Positions 35,852 to 46,230 of a DNA stretch of 64,000 nt are shown here, piece after piece. The stretch comes from Moritella sp. JT01. Its GTDB lineage: Bacteria > Pseudomonadota > Gammaproteobacteria > Enterobacterales > Moritellaceae. The stretch spans positions 391,801 through 455,800 of the forward strand of contig NZ_LOCN01000001.1 of NCBI RefSeq assembly GCF_001574435.1. Direction: 5' to 3'. Every line of letters begins with the position of its first letter. The stretch's first letter is position 1. Both the position numbers and the translations under genes were made by a program. The notes beneath the pieces were generated by a model that had not been told where the DNA came from, ran no database searches, and saw only the letters and a list, made by a program, of their open reading frames with translations.

Positions 35852-37414
35852 ATGTTAAAAACTTTGCTGTTGGGAGATCCGACAAAAAACTCTCCCTCAA
35901 TTGATTGGTTATCAATATTAGTATCCTCTTTCTTTGTTTTTATTGTTATTGGTAATATAGTCATTTATCCAGAAGCCGTTAATGATTTTTCATTAATGAT
36001 CATGGATGTACTTTTAATAAAATTTGGTTCTGTTTATTTATTCTTAGGAATAATTGTTTCTTTATTTTTACTCTGGCTTGCGTTTGGGAAATACGGTGAT
36101 GTGGTTCTTGGCGGCTCGTCAAAAAGTATAGAGTTCTCGACGTTTAGTTGGGCGTCTATGATTTTCTGTGCCGGGATTGGTTCCAGTCTTTTTTACTGGG
36201 CATCTATTGAAGTTATTTACCATTATATATCACCTCCTTATGGGTTGGAGGCCGGTTCTCAAGCCGCTGCTTCTGTTGGGATGGAATATGCTCTCTATTT
36301 TTGGGGGTTACCTGGGTGGTCTATTTATACTTTATGCTCAATTCCTATTGCTTATTCTTTTCATGTAATGAAGAGACCATATTTAACAATAAGCTCAGTA
36401 TGTCATTCAATTATCGGGTCGAATGAAAGAAGCTGGAAAGCAAGAGTTATCAATATTATCTTCTCAGTCTCACTGATCCTTGCCTCTGGTGCTTCAATTT
36501 CATTAAGTGTCCCACTCATTTCTAATATATTTAGTCAGCTATTCAATATTGAACATAACTTTTCGCTCGATATTTTTGTGATTTTAATAACAACTATCAT
36601 TTTTTCTATCAGTCTTATGTTAGGACTTAAAAATGGTATTAAACGCTTAAGTAATATGAATGTGATCCTGTTATTCTCTTTTGTATTGTTTGTTTTTATT
36701 GCAGGGCCGACGGTATTTATTTTTAACTTTGGGCTTGAAAGTTTAGGGGCGATGTTCAGTAATTACATAAAAATGAGCACCTGGACATCCAGTTTTGGTC
36801 AATCTGATTTCCCGTTTAAATGGACTGCATTTTATCTAGCATGGTGGTTTGTTTATTCTCCATTTGTGGCTATTTTCATTGCGAAAATATCAAAAGGAAG
36901 AACGATTAAACAAATACTTATCACTGGAACCTTGATCGGAAGTCTATCTTCTTGGTTATGTATTATTGTTCTGGGTGGCTATACTATCAATTTAAATATT
37001 TTTGATATTGCTGATACAGTCAGTGTACTCCAATCCACAAATGCAAGTACGGCCATTATAAGTATATATAATAATTTACCTGGGTTTAAAATTGTTATAG
37101 CTGTTATCGCGATCATCTGCATTATATCTCAGGCATCAACGTTTGATTCTGTTTCCTATGTTCTTGCTTTATCCTCTTGCAAAGAGATAAAAGAAAATGA
37201 AGAGCCTAAAAATCTTCATAAATTCTTGTTTTCATTTTTAATCTCGATTATTCCTCTTGGTTTTGTTTTTATTGGTGGTTTAAATATACTCCAGACATCA
37301 TTAATATTGGCTTCTGTACCCATTGTTTTAATTTATATTTTAATGTTGGTTTCTTTTCTTAAGGATATAAAAAATAAAGACACCGCCAGCGTATCTCATT
37401 CAGACGAGAATTAA
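35852..37414 (+). CDS. BCCT family transporter (third, divergent type)
   Basis: A 520-residue, 12-segment membrane protein with BCCT motifs (WASMIFCAGIGSSLFYWASIE, AWWFVYSPFVAIFIAKISKGRT, QASTFDSVSYVLA). It differs clearly from the pair at 5.6-9.7 kb. The substrate-site helix reads FYLAWWFVYSPF, and the first TM helix has GIGSS instead of GMGIG, which suggests a sodium-independent or unusual substrate mode as in carnitine-type antiporters (inference). Its divergence from the racemase operon suggests it imports that pathway's substrate. Confidence 0.88.
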   Translation: MLKTLLLGDPTKNSPSIDWLSILVSSFFVFIVIGNIVIYPEAVNDFSLMIMDVLLIKFGSVYLFLGIIVSLFLLWLAFGKYGDVVLGGSSKSIEFSTFSWASMIFCAGIGSSLFYWASIEVIYHYISPPYGLEAGSQAAASVGMEYALYFWGLPGWSIYTLCSIPIAYSFHVMKRPYLTISSVCHSIIGSNERSWKARVINIIFSVSLILASGASISLSVPLISNIFSQLFNIEHNFSLDIFVILITTIIFSISLMLGLKNGIKRLSNMNVILLFSFVLFVFIAGPTVFIFNFGLESLGAMFSNYIKMSTWTSSFGQSDFPFKWTAFYLAWWFVYSPFVAIFIAKISKGRTIKQILITGTLIGSLSSWLCIIVLGGYTINLNIFDIADTVSVLQSTNASTAIISIYNNLPGFKIVIAVIAIICIISQASTFDSVSYVLALSSCKEIKENEEPKNLHKFLFSFLISIIPLGFVFIGGLNILQTSLILASVPIVLIYILMLVSFLKDIKNKDTASVSHSDEN

Positions 37415-37446
37415 CGTCAATAAGTTGTAGTTGTTTAGTGAATTTG

Positions 37447-37470
37447 GCCTCCTCGTTGGAGGCTTTTTTA
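37447..37470 (+). terminator. Terminator of BCCT copy 3
   Basis: Stem GCCTCC / GGAGGC (37447-37452, 37458-37463), loop TCGTT, followed by six T. Confidence 0.9.
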
Positions 37471-37557
37471 ATCGTGAGGTAAAACCGTCAATATGCGACA
37501 GAACTGGCCGTTTACGGTAAGTACTCAGTCTTTTGATATTTTTCTGCAGCTGGCGAG

Positions 37558-39237
37558 TTACTTTAATTTGAAGTAACTGATTGAACTGAGTAGCTCCTTG
37601 CTAAGGCCTGATAGTGACGATGCTGAAGTCATTGATACGTGAGCGCGAGTCGTGTTCTCCTCGGTGACTTGATTGACATCGTTGACATTGGTCTGGATCT
37701 CATCAAGTGTGTTAGTTTGCAATAATGACGCGGCCGATGTTTCTTTGGCAATGTCTTTAATTTGGTTAACGGACCTATTAATCTCATCTATCACGTTGCC
37801 AGCATTTGATACATATTCCACACTTTCCAGTGATTTGGTATGACTGTTATTGATGGCTGATACAGCGATAAGGGTGCTCTTCTTAAGTGTCTCAAGTGTG
37901 AATTGAATTTCTGCTGTAGCATCTTGAGTCCGTTTCGCTAAATTTCTGACTTCATCAGCAACCACCGCAAAGCCACGACCTTGTTCACCAGCTCGAGCCG
38001 CTTCAATGGCTGCATTTAACGCCAAGAGGTTGGTTTGTTCGGCAATGCTCTTGATGACCTCAAGAATACTGGTAATACTGTCCGCTTCGGTATCCAGTTG
38101 CTGAATTACAGAGACTGAATTTTCAATTTCGCCTGCTAAATTCTCAATAGACGCAATGGTTTCATTGACGATTGTTTTCCCTTTTTTGGCCGATGCAATC
38201 GCATTATCTGATTTAGTCAGTGCGTCGTCTGCATGTTCAGAGACCTGTGTTGAAACTGAATAAAGCGCGTCGACAGAACCAGAAAGCTTGGTCATTTGTG
38301 AGTGCTGGAATTCTGCGTCATTAATCCTTTGCTTGTTGTCACTGAGCAGGCCATCTGTTGACTCGTTTAAATTGTTAGCCAGTAACGTGACAGACTTAAA
38401 AATATTATTCAGGTTGTCAGTCATGCTGAATACCGATCTTTTTATTTCACTGATTTCGTCCAAATCGTCTCCAGCTTCGAGCGTTCGGCTAAGATCACCT
38501 TTGGCTAAGCAATGTGTCACTGACACAATAGACTGTAAATCTTTTTTCAGTTTCCGAAGCATCAAGAAGGACATAATAATAACGATAAAGAAAATGCTGA
38601 TTGCTAGAATCGTCGATTGAATAACAATTTTATTTTGAGCTGCAATGATTTTTTCTGACCGTATGCTGACCAATTCGTCATGCATCAGGTTGATGGCGTC
38701 AATGGTTTCAATAACGGGTGGAAAAGCGAGGTTAGCCGCCTTTTCTGCTTTTTTTCGGACGACAAACGTTGCCTTGGTTAGCCAAACATTGGTTAATGTT
38801 GCTAGCGATGAATTAAGGTGTTCTGCTCGCTCTACAAGTTGGTCTCGAGTATAAAATACGCCGTCCTCTTGACGGAGTTCCAGTACTGAGTTCCATTCAT
38901 TTTCAAGCGTTGTGTTCGCAGTCAATAAACTGGCCACGTAATCGTTAATCAGCGTTTCAACTTTAGTGGTGGCTTCTTCTAGCTGTGCTTGTTCCACTGC
39001 TCTTGCTGAAAATTTCATGCCCATATCTTCTGAAAATTTATAGGCTTTGAGAATGTCTTTCCACTTATTATTGATGTTTGAATAAAATTGCCTAATTTCA
39101 GAATCTAAGACGATGTTTTCAACCACGGCTCGACTATTGACGATAAGATTGACAGAAATAAACAGCAATGAACACAGTAAAACAATGACAAGGCTTGATA
39201 TTTTAAATGATAGCGTTAAGTTTCTAAATAAATCCAA
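37558..39237 (-). CDS. Methyl-accepting chemotaxis protein
   Basis: A 559-residue receptor: TM1 at about 13-33, a helical periplasmic domain of about 150 residues, TM2 at about 205-225, HAMP, and a cytoplasmic signalling domain with the conserved tip ([40 protein letters not shown]). The periplasmic part looks like an all-helical four-helix-bundle sensor and has no cache or PAS motif. There is no C-terminal CheR-docking pentapeptide. The ligand is unknown. Position between the racemase module and mal genes suggests, but does not prove, a sugar or amino-acid attractant. Confidence 0.92.
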   Translation of the reverse strand: MDLFRNLTLSFKISSLVIVLLCSLLFISVNLIVNSRAVVENIVLDSEIRQFYSNINNKWKDILKAYKFSEDMGMKFSARAVEQAQLEEATTKVETLINDYVASLLTANTTLENEWNSVLELRQEDGVFYTRDQLVERAEHLNSSLATLTNVWLTKATFVVRKKAEKAANLAFPPVIETIDAINLMHDELVSIRSEKIIAAQNKIVIQSTILAISIFFIVIIMSFLMLRKLKKDLQSIVSVTHCLAKGDLSRTLEAGDDLDEISEIKRSVFSMTDNLNNIFKSVTLLANNLNESTDGLLSDNKQRINDAEFQHSQMTKLSGSVDALYSVSTQVSEHADDALTKSDNAIASAKKGKTIVNETIASIENLAGEIENSVSVIQQLDTEADSITSILEVIKSIAEQTNLLALNAAIEAARAGEQGRGFAVVADEVRNLAKRTQDATAEIQFTLETLKKSTLIAVSAINNSHTKSLESVEYVSNAGNVIDEINRSVNQIKDIAKETSAASLLQTNTLDEIQTNVNDVNQVTEENTTRAHVSMTSASSLSGLSKELLSSISYFKLK

Positions 39238-39630
39238 GCTAAGTACCTATTGTCTAATAAATTCTGTTAAAAAGGCGATTGAGGAATAAGTTTTTGACAA
39301 GCATCTTAGTTTGCATAAACTTTATAAAACCTACGTCACGGATGGGGTGAATAGAAGTACTTTCACCAAAACTGCTTGGTCGAATAATACTTCCATCTAC
39401 CCATTTCACATTTATACAACATTTTATCAACATTTGTTATTACCCTTTGGAAGTATCGGTTTTTGTTCGCTGGTTTATCTGACCGTGACTCATCTTTTCC
39501 GTATGGGGGAATATATGGAAAATAGATTAAGCATATTTTGAGGGCGTTGAAGTGCTAATACAGAAAGGGATATGTCGAGTTAGCGAGGCTAGCTAACTCG
39601 TTCGTGGGTAGGAGAGTGTGAGAGTATCGA
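39238..39630. other. Intergenic region between MCP and malK 3' end
   Basis: No gene supported. It contains the MCP upstream sequence and a hairpin CGAGTTAGC / GCTAACTCG at 39576-39600, 30 bases after the malK stop, which may end the malK transcript although no T-run follows. Confidence 0.5.
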
Positions 39631-40740
39631 TTAGCGCGTCGTTTCTTTATGCAAACGCTGGCAAGCTAAACCATCTTTATGGAACAAGTGGCAGCGGTGC
39701 GCAGGAATACCAATATCTAGCTTCTCACCCGCATCTATCGACAGGGTATCAGCGACGCGATAAATCACATCTTCGTCACAGCCTTCAATGTGCAAATAGA
39801 CTTGTGTTTCATTACCCAATTTTTCTACCACAATGGTTTCACCCGCAATGACGATATCAGCATCTTCAGCTGGCACTAAGTGTTCAGGGCGAATACCGAG
39901 GATCATTTCATCACCGGCATTCACCGTTTTCCCGTCAACGGGGATCCAAATACTCTGGCAATTCGGTAACAGTACTTCGACACGTTCAGCTTCGACAGCT
40001 TGGATATGTACGTTAATGAAGTTCATTTTTGGTGAACCAATAAAACCTGCCACAAAAAGATTTTTAGGGTAATGATAAATCTCTAATGGTGCCCCGACCT
40101 GGGCCACATCACCACCGTCGAGTACCACGATCTTATCGGCCATCGTCATCGCTTCAACTTGATCGTGGGTCACGTAGATCATCGTACAGCCCAATTGTTT
40201 GTGTAGTTTGGCTAATTCAATGCGCATTTTTACGCGTAACGCCGCATCTAAATTAGACAGCGGCTCATCTAATAAAAATACTTTTGGTTGTGATACCAAG
40301 GTACGACCAATCGCTACACGTTGACGTTGCCCACCGGATAAAGACTTCGGTTTACGATCTAATAATGGTGTTAGTTGCAGAATGTCAGCGGCATGTTTAA
40401 CGCGATCTTTGATGAGCTGTTTATCTGCTTTCGCTAATTTTAAGCCAAATGACATGTTATCGGTTAAATCTAAGTGAGGGTAAAGGGCATAAGATTGGAA
40501 TACCATACCGACACCACGTTTTGAGGGTTCGACATCGTTCATGCGTTTGCCGCCAATAAATAAGTCCCCCGAGGTGATATCTTCAAGGCCTGCAATGCAA
40601 CGGAGTAAGGTTGACTTGCCACAACCTGATGGACCAACGAAAACCACAAATTCACCATCATTTATTTCGAGATCTACGTTTTTAGAGATAAGTACATCGT
40701 CATATGCTTTACATACATTTTTTAACGTGACATTTGCCAT
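39631..40740 (-). CDS. malK: Maltose/maltodextrin ABC transporter ATPase
   Basis: A 369-residue ABC ATPase. Walker A is GPSGCGKST (36-44), the signature is [13 protein letters not shown], Walker B is [14 protein letters not shown], with His in [13 protein letters not shown]. The C-terminal ~130 residues form the regulatory OB-type domain found in MalK, which binds MalT in enteric bacteria. It energises MalFG uptake. It is divergent from malE, sharing the 396-base regulatory region. The start has AAGGA eight bases ahead. Confidence 0.95.
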   Translation of the reverse strand: MANVTLKNVCKAYDDVLISKNVDLEINDGEFVVFVGPSGCGKSTLLRCIAGLEDITSGDLFIGGKRMNDVEPSKRGVGMVFQSYALYPHLDLTDNMSFGLKLAKADKQLIKDRVKHAADILQLTPLLDRKPKSLSGGQRQRVAIGRTLVSQPKVFLLDEPLSNLDAALRVKMRIELAKLHKQLGCTMIYVTHDQVEAMTMADKIVVLDGGDVAQVGAPLEIYHYPKNLFVAGFIGSPKMNFINVHIQAVEAERVEVLLPNCQSIWIPVDGKTVNAGDEMILGIRPEHLVPAEDADIVIAGETIVVEKLGNETQVYLHIEGCDEDVIYRVADTLSIDAGEKLDIGIPAHRCHLFHKDGLACQRLHKETTR

Positions 40741-41136
40741 CTCGCGAGTCCTTTTTATGATTAATTATAATATCTTACACAGCATTATTCGATGTTGATA
40801 GTGTGTTTTATATGCCCTTATACTGCATCATCCTTGGCAAAAACTTTTAGGGTGGAGAAGACAGGAGGAGTGCATGGATCACATTTTAACAATAGCTGTC
40901 TAATTATTACTCCAAATAGGTACTTGATCGCGTTTTAGTGTGCGAGCCATCGCATTTTTATCGCCTTTATTAGCCAACTAAGTAAAATTAATCGTTCAAG
41001 TTCACGCTTTTTGCTTTGCAGGGGTTAGGCGTAGGATAAAGGATGATGTGAGCAGTGGGCTTTTGTATGACTATATCCTCCAACGCAGACAACTTGTCTG
41101 GTAAGTTTGAAAGCTAATTTAATAAGGATATAAGTG
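40741..41136. promoter_or_regulatory. malK-malE divergent control region
   Basis: About 400 bases with several MalT-like boxes: GTGGAGAAGA at about 40852, CAGGAGGAGT at about 40862, AAGGATGATG at about 41039 and GGAGGATA on the reverse strand near 41085 (each only a partial match to GGGGA(T/G)GA(A/G)G). A CRP half-site GGATCACATTTT is at about 40876. The arrangement mirrors the enteric malEp/malKp region. Confidence 0.55.
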
Positions 41137-42312
41137 ATGAGAAAAACCTTAACCGCGGTAGCACTGCTAACTGCAATGAACTCTTTTTCTGCTTTTGCTG
41201 CTATTGAAGAAGGCCAGTTAACAATTTGGATTAACGGTGACAAAGGTTACAACGGTCTTGCTGAAGTAGGTAAGCAGTTTGAAGCTGATACCGGTATCAA
41301 GGTGACGGTTTCGCATCCAGATAGCTTACAAGACAAGTTCCCTCAAGTTGCTGCTACGGGTGATGGTCCTGATATCGTATTTTGGGCTCATGATCGTTTT
41401 GGTGGTTATGCTCAGGCGGGTTTATTAGCCGAAATTAAACCATCAAAAGAGTTAAAAGACAGCATGATTGACTTTACTTGGGATGCGGTTAAATACAAGG
41501 GTAAATATATCGGCTATCCAGTGGCGGTTGAATCACTCTCACTTATCTACAATAAAGATTTAATTAAAACCCCACCAAAAAATTGGGAAGATATTGCAGC
41601 ATTAGACAAGCAGCTTAAAACCCAAGGTAAGTCTGCGATTATGTGGAATCTAAAAGAACCGTACTTCACTTGGCCGCTAATGGCGGCTGACGGTGGTTAT
41701 GCCTTTAAAGCCAATGCTAACGGGTATGATGTGAAAGATGCGGGTGTAAATAATACGGGCGTTAAAAGCAGTATGCAGTTAGTGAAAAAGCTATTGGCCG
41801 ATAACGTCATTTCACCCGATATGGATTACTCGGTATCAGAATCTGAGTTTATCAAAGGTAATGTGGCATTAACGATTAATGGTCCGTGGGCATGGGGCAA
41901 TATAGACAAGTCTGAGATTAATTATGGCGTTGCGCAGTTACCTAAATTTAATGGTCAGCACTCTAAACCGTTTGTCGGTGTATTAACGGCGGGTATTAGT
42001 ACTGCGTCACCAAATAAAGACTTAGCGGTTGAGTTTATCGAAAACTATTTATTGACCAATGAAGGTCTGGCTACAGTGAATAACGACAAACCATTAGGTG
42101 CCGTTGCGCTGACATCATTCCAACAACAATTGTCGAGTGATAGCCGTATTGCGGCGACGATGGACAATGCGATGAACGGTGAGGTGATGCCGAATATCCC
42201 ACAAATGAATGCATTTTGGGGCGCGACTAAAAATGCCATCATTAACATTGTTGATGGTCGTCAATCGATTGATGCGGCATTAAGCGATGCAGAAAAACAG
42301 ATGACGAGATAG
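41137..42312 (+). CDS. malE: Periplasmic maltose-binding protein
   Basis: About 391 residues from ATG 41137 (AAGGA eight bases upstream; the GTG at 41134 is one codon earlier). The signal peptide ends in AFA near residue 21. The mature protein starts [19 protein letters not shown], the classical MalE start, and has the aromatic ligand-pocket segments ([41 protein letters not shown]). It delivers maltodextrin to MalFGK2 in the periplasm. Confidence 0.96.
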   Translation: MRKTLTAVALLTAMNSFSAFAAIEEGQLTIWINGDKGYNGLAEVGKQFEADTGIKVTVSHPDSLQDKFPQVAATGDGPDIVFWAHDRFGGYAQAGLLAEIKPSKELKDSMIDFTWDAVKYKGKYIGYPVAVESLSLIYNKDLIKTPPKNWEDIAALDKQLKTQGKSAIMWNLKEPYFTWPLMAADGGYAFKANANGYDVKDAGVNNTGVKSSMQLVKKLLADNVISPDMDYSVSESEFIKGNVALTINGPWAWGNIDKSEINYGVAQLPKFNGQHSKPFVGVLTAGISTASPNKDLAVEFIENYLLTNEGLATVNNDKPLGAVALTSFQQQLSSDSRIAATMDNAMNGEVMPNIPQMNAFWGATKNAIINIVDGRQSIDAALSDAEKQMTR

Positions 42313-42356
42313 TGTTTTTAAGTACTCCCTGTTGTAGTGATAGGAAGTTATAAAAT

Positions 42357-42381
42357 AAGAGGATAGATTATCTCTCCTCTT
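42357..42381 (+). repeat. Hairpin between malE and malF
   Basis: AAGAGGA and TCCTCTT (42357-42363, 42375-42381) with inner arms AGAT/ATCT form a near-perfect 25-base hairpin. In enteric bacteria, structures at this position allow more MalE than MalF to be made; the same role is likely here. Confidence 0.6.
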
Positions 42382-42454
42382 GCTGTTTATACCCGTTGCA
42401 TTAAATAAATGATCATCTGTTTAGTGTGATAGGTATTATGAGGTAGGTTTTTCC

Positions 42455-44053
42455 ATGCAGACTGTTAAAGTAGCTGAGATTCTGGGTGATACACCAGAAT
42501 CTCAACAGACTTGCGACCAAGTCAATTCTAGATTTTTTTCTCCGCATTTTATTAAATGGTGCACCCTCACACTTATTGGGTTAATGAACGGTTATGCGTC
42601 GGTATTGATGTACTCACGTGGTGAGACGTCATTTGCGGTGTTAACGCTTATTTTAACCTCGTTAGCTTTGTATATTTTTGGTAGTAAAAAGACCTACGCA
42701 CACCGTTATATTTACCCAGGTGTCGCGGGCATGATCTTGTTTATTGTTTTTCCACTGGTATATACGGTGGGTATCGCGTTTACCAATTACAGTGCCAAAA
42801 ACCAACTGTCTTTTGAACGCGCGCAGTCAGTGTTACTTGATAGTACTTATCAAAGTGGTGACAGTTATAAATTTGATTTGTATCGCAGTGAAAATGGTTA
42901 TCGTCTTGCGATTAAAGACGGTGCGCAATTATTAGTGACTGATGAGATAAATTTAACGTTGCCAGCAAACCGACGTTTAGTGCTAACCGCGGCAGATGCC
43001 GTTGTTGGCAGCAAAGCGAAAATAAAAGAAATTATCAAAAACCGCGCCACGTTAAACACGGTGGACTTGGTATTACCCAATGGTAATGAAATTCGCATGA
43101 GCGGGTTACGTAAATTTGCCGCAGTACAACCGCTTTACAGTGTTGAAAGCGACGGGACCACGTTAATTAATAATAAAGATAAAACGGTATTGATCCCGAA
43201 TATGGACACCGGTTTTTATCAAACCATTGATGCCGAAGGTAACTATATTGGCGATCCATTATCACCGGGTTTTACGGTAGTTATCGGTACCGCCAACTTT
43301 GAACGAATTTGGCAAGATGATGGTATTAAAGAACCCTTCATTAGTATTTTCTTTTGGACGATTATTTTCTCTGGATTATCTGTGGTTGCTACTGTGATCA
43401 TCGGGTTGGTGCTGGCGAGTATTGTGCAATGGGAAGCGTTACGCGGCCGTGCTATTTACCGTATGCTGTTAATTTTACCTTACGCCGTACCGTCATTTAT
43501 TTCTATCTTGATTTTCAAAGGGTTATTCAACCAAAGCTTTGGTGAAATTAATATGGTGTTAGAAGCCATGTTCGGTCTGTCGCCAAGTTGGTTCTCGGAT
43601 CCAATCTCGGCTAAAGCCATGGTATTAATGGTTAATATTTGGCTCGGTTTTCCGTACATGATGATCTTAAGCATGGGCATGTTGAAATCAATACCGGATG
43701 ATTTATACGAAGCATCGGCGCTTGATGGTGCAGGACCGCTGCAAAACTTCAAGAACATTACGTTCCCGATGATGATGAAACCATTAATGCCGTTAATGAT
43801 TGCCAGCTTCTCGTTTAACTTTAATAACTTTGTATTGATTCAGCTGTTAACGCAGGGGGGGCCAAACATGATCGGTACCAGTGAACCGGCGGGTTATACC
43901 GATTTGTTAGTCAACTATACCTATCGTATTGCCTTTGAAGGTGCTGGTGGCCAAGACTTTGGTTTAGCCAGTGCAATTACAACGCTTATCTTCTTGTTAG
44001 TGGGTGGTTTAGCGCTCTTTAACTTACGTTTTACCAAGCTGTCAGAAAAATAA
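42455..44053 (+). CDS. malF: Maltose ABC transporter permease MalF
   Basis: A 532-residue inner-membrane protein with eight predicted segments and a large periplasmic loop between the third and fourth (about residues 110-280), as in enteric MalF. The cytoplasmic EAA loop reads YEASALDGAGPLQNFKNITF. It pairs with MalG to form the channel and contacts MalK through the EAA loop. GAGG precedes ATG 42455. It lies between malE and malG, in the standard operon order. Confidence 0.96.
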   Translation: MQTVKVAEILGDTPESQQTCDQVNSRFFSPHFIKWCTLTLIGLMNGYASVLMYSRGETSFAVLTLILTSLALYIFGSKKTYAHRYIYPGVAGMILFIVFPLVYTVGIAFTNYSAKNQLSFERAQSVLLDSTYQSGDSYKFDLYRSENGYRLAIKDGAQLLVTDEINLTLPANRRLVLTAADAVVGSKAKIKEIIKNRATLNTVDLVLPNGNEIRMSGLRKFAAVQPLYSVESDGTTLINNKDKTVLIPNMDTGFYQTIDAEGNYIGDPLSPGFTVVIGTANFERIWQDDGIKEPFISIFFWTIIFSGLSVVATVIIGLVLASIVQWEALRGRAIYRMLLILPYAVPSFISILIFKGLFNQSFGEINMVLEAMFGLSPSWFSDPISAKAMVLMVNIWLGFPYMMILSMGMLKSIPDDLYEASALDGAGPLQNFKNITFPMMMKPLMPLMIASFSFNFNNFVLIQLLTQGGPNMIGTSEPAGYTDLLVNYTYRIAFEGAGGQDFGLASAITTLIFLLVGGLALFNLRFTKLSEK

Positions 44054-44104
44054 GCGACAACAGTAACTGACAGCACTAACCTACAACAAATGAGGAGTAA
44101 CAGT

Positions 44105-44995
44105 ATGGCTATGGTACAAGGAACATCATTAAAATATCGGGTATGGGCTGCCCACCTAGCACTGTGTGCACTGCTGGTGGTGATTATTTTCCCCTTGGTT
44201 ATGGTAGTGGCAATTTCGTTGCGTGAAGGTAACTTTGCGACGGGTGGCATTATTCCGACATCACCGACATTAGATCACTGGCGTTTAGCGTTAGGTTTCT
44301 CGGTAACGAATGCAGATGGCAGTATTACACCGCCGCCATTTCCAGTGTTGTTGTGGTTGTGGAACTCGGTAAAAGTAGCTGCAATATCGTCAGTGATGAT
44401 TGTGGCGTTGTCGACCACGTCTGCGTATGCATTTGCGCGTTTACGTTTTGGTGGTAAAGACACCATTTTAAAAGCGATGATGATCTTCCAGATGTTCCCA
44501 GCAGTATTAGCGCTGGTGGCGCTGTATGCTTTGTTTGATAAGTTAGGGCAGTATATTCCCTTCTTAGGGCTGAATACCCACGGCGGTCTCATCTTTGCTT
44601 ATCTGGGCGGTATTGCACTGCATGTATGGACAATTAAAGGTTACTTCGAGTCGATAGATGGTTCATTAGAAGAAGCGGCTGCATTGGATGGCGCTACGCC
44701 TTGGCAAGCATTCCGTTTGGTATTGTTACCACTGTCAGTGCCCATTCTTGCTGTGGTCTTTATCCTTGCGTTTATTGCAGCGGTAACAGAAGTACCAGTA
44801 GCTTCGTTATTATTGTCTGATGTGAATAACTACACCTTAGCGGTTGGCATGCAGCAGTATTTGTATCCACAAAACTACCTGTGGGGTGACTTTGCAGCGG
44901 CAGCCGTGCTATCGGCATTACCTATTACAGCGGTGTTCTTAATGGCGCAGCGCTGGTTAGTTGGCGGCTTAACGTCGGGTGGTGTGAAAGGCTAG
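44105..44995 (+). CDS. malG: Maltose ABC transporter permease MalG
   Basis: About 296 residues from ATG 44105, which follows GAGGAG; the upstream codons are a frame extension. The product starts MAMVQ as in enteric MalG and remains strongly similar along its length ([44 protein letters not shown], and the final GLTSGGVKG that reaches the MalE-binding pocket). It forms six membrane segments. The transcript ends at the hairpin at 45060. Confidence 0.96.
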   Translation: MAMVQGTSLKYRVWAAHLALCALLVVIIFPLVMVVAISLREGNFATGGIIPTSPTLDHWRLALGFSVTNADGSITPPPFPVLLWLWNSVKVAAISSVMIVALSTTSAYAFARLRFGGKDTILKAMMIFQMFPAVLALVALYALFDKLGQYIPFLGLNTHGGLIFAYLGGIALHVWTIKGYFESIDGSLEEAAALDGATPWQAFRLVLLPLSVPILAVVFILAFIAAVTEVPVASLLLSDVNNYTLAVGMQQYLYPQNYLWGDFAAAAVLSALPITAVFLMAQRWLVGGLTSGGVKG

Positions 44996-45386
44996 GGTTA
45001 GCTCATTTTGTAATGCTTCTTAATATAACGAAAGCGACGTAACAAAATCGAGAGTATTGAAGCCAGCGGATAATGTACTATTCTTTAAAAGACGTCGTTG
45101 TCCACTGGCTTTATTTTTTGCGTTAAGTCTTTGTCGGTACAAGAAATTACATTAACGTGTTTCAGCAAGTTTGTCTTACTTCCTCACTTTTCGTTAATGT
45201 CATCTCTGTGCTCACAAATATCATAAATAGCGGTGTTTCACTATGCTATTCTTAACGGTAATAAGGCAAAACATGATGCACCTATCATTTAATTTAAATA
45301 CAAAGAGTAGGCTGAAGATACTTTAACTTCTTGATCTCTTCCGAGAAGTTATTCAATGACAATTCCCATCATATTAGAGAGATATT
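44996..45386. other. Region after malG, with operon terminator and immunity gene leader
   Basis: The left part holds the malG terminator. The region up to about 45172 (ATTAACGTGTTTCAG) is repeated in degenerate form at about 45902-46020. The right part (45180-45386) should contain the promoter of the Imm51-like gene, which has a GAGAG ribosome site. No other gene. Confidence 0.55.
45060..45119 (+). terminator. malEFG operon terminator
   Basis: Arms AAGCCAG and CTGGCTT (45060-45066, 45105-45111) with a 38-base loop, followed by TATTTTTTG. The long loop makes it an unusual terminator; a degenerate copy lies at 45926. Confidence 0.65.
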
Positions 45387-45746
45387 ATGAAGCAAGCAAA
45401 TGTTTACTATCCATTTTTGTTTTCAACTTTCAAACGCGACCATAGCTTGATGTTAAGTGATTTAAAATGGAAAGCTTTTGAAGCGCATGACTTTTTAGGA
45501 GATGGTGAAGATTGGGCGTTGCTGTTAGAAAATATGCTGTCAGAAAAGGACCCAAGCTTATTCGAAAAACTGACTTTTGGTGATGAAACCTTGATGTTTA
45601 CTATTCATAGTGAAGACAAAGATGCATTGCATACAATTGTTGATATGGTCTCTGAGTTTTATGATGATGAAGATTTATTAGATGCTTGTATTGCCCGTTA
45701 TGCTCAGTACGAGTTCGAACCTGAATTAATAAGTAAATCTAACTGA
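45387..45746 (+). CDS. Orphan Imm51-like immunity protein
   Basis: A 119-residue acidic protein. The pattern NVYYPFLFSTFKRDHSLML, HDFLGDGEDWALLLENML, SLFEKLTFGDETLMFTIHSEDK and a C-terminal acidic helix fits immunity protein 51, a polymorphic-toxin antidote family. No toxin gene lies next to it, and the gene stands between malG and a degraded second copy of the malG end. I suggest a mobile or orphan antitoxin-like gene; the family assignment is from memory of the pattern and not certain. Confidence 0.55.
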   Translation: MKQANVYYPFLFSTFKRDHSLMLSDLKWKAFEAHDFLGDGEDWALLLENMLSEKDPSLFEKLTFGDETLMFTIHSEDKDALHTIVDMVSEFYDDEDLLDACIARYAQYEFEPELISKSN

Positions 45747-46230
45747 TTCCTAAGGCGAACCTGATTTAAACGTTAATTTCAACTTAGCAATACTTGCAGT
45801 AATACGAGCCTTCCAGTTTGAAACCTATGCTCTATGCCATTAATATCCATTATTGTCTGACGTGAATAACTGTATCTTAGCAGTCGGAATGTAACAGTAT
45901 CCTTGTAATAGTTTTTATATAACGAAAGCCAGCGGATGATGTACTCTTTATTTTATAAAGACGTACTGTCAGCTGGTTTTTTTGCGCTCGATTTTTAGAT
46001 TAACGCGTCTCAGAAGTTGTAGCCGTTTAGGCAAATTTATTTATCTAGACCCTATAAAAAATCTCAATCATTATGGAGTAAAGTGGTCAGTTCTGGCTAA
46101 GTGAAAGTATGTAATGCATTGATTTTAAAATTAGTTTAAGGTGGTATTTAAATTTAAATTTTAAGTTTAGCAATGCTATAAACCAGACCCAGCAAGTTAT
46201 AGCGGCGTTAGTCGTTTAAGGTCATTGAAC
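45747..46230. repeat. Degenerate second copy of the malG 3' end and its downstream sequence
   Basis: 45850-45900 reads LLSDVNNCILAVGM, stop, QY, against [17 protein letters not shown] in malG; 41 of 50 bases match 44811-44860. The sequence then jumps to the malG downstream region: AATATAACGAAAG, CCAGCGGATAATGTAC and ATTAACGTGTTTCAG all have counterparts up to about 46020. A nonsense codon and deletions show it is a decayed duplication. The rest, to the dipeptidase gene, holds nothing else except a small GCTATAA/TTATAGC hairpin at 46173-46203. Confidence 0.75.
45926..45983 (+). terminator. Degenerate copy of the malG terminator, after the Imm51-like gene
   Basis: AAGCCAGC pairs with GCTGGTTT around an AT-rich loop, followed by more T. 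It is a repeat of the malG terminator and could serve the immunity gene. Confidence 0.6.

Noticed and set aside
39311-39541. 76-codon forward frame between the MCP gene and malK
   Set aside because: Starts without a ribosome site and shows no protein-like pattern; the region is a spacer.
46173-46203. GCTATAA/TTATAGC hairpin before the dipeptidase gene followed by GCGGCGTTAG
   Set aside because: Considered as an attC site, but no RYYYAAC partner is present at the left end.
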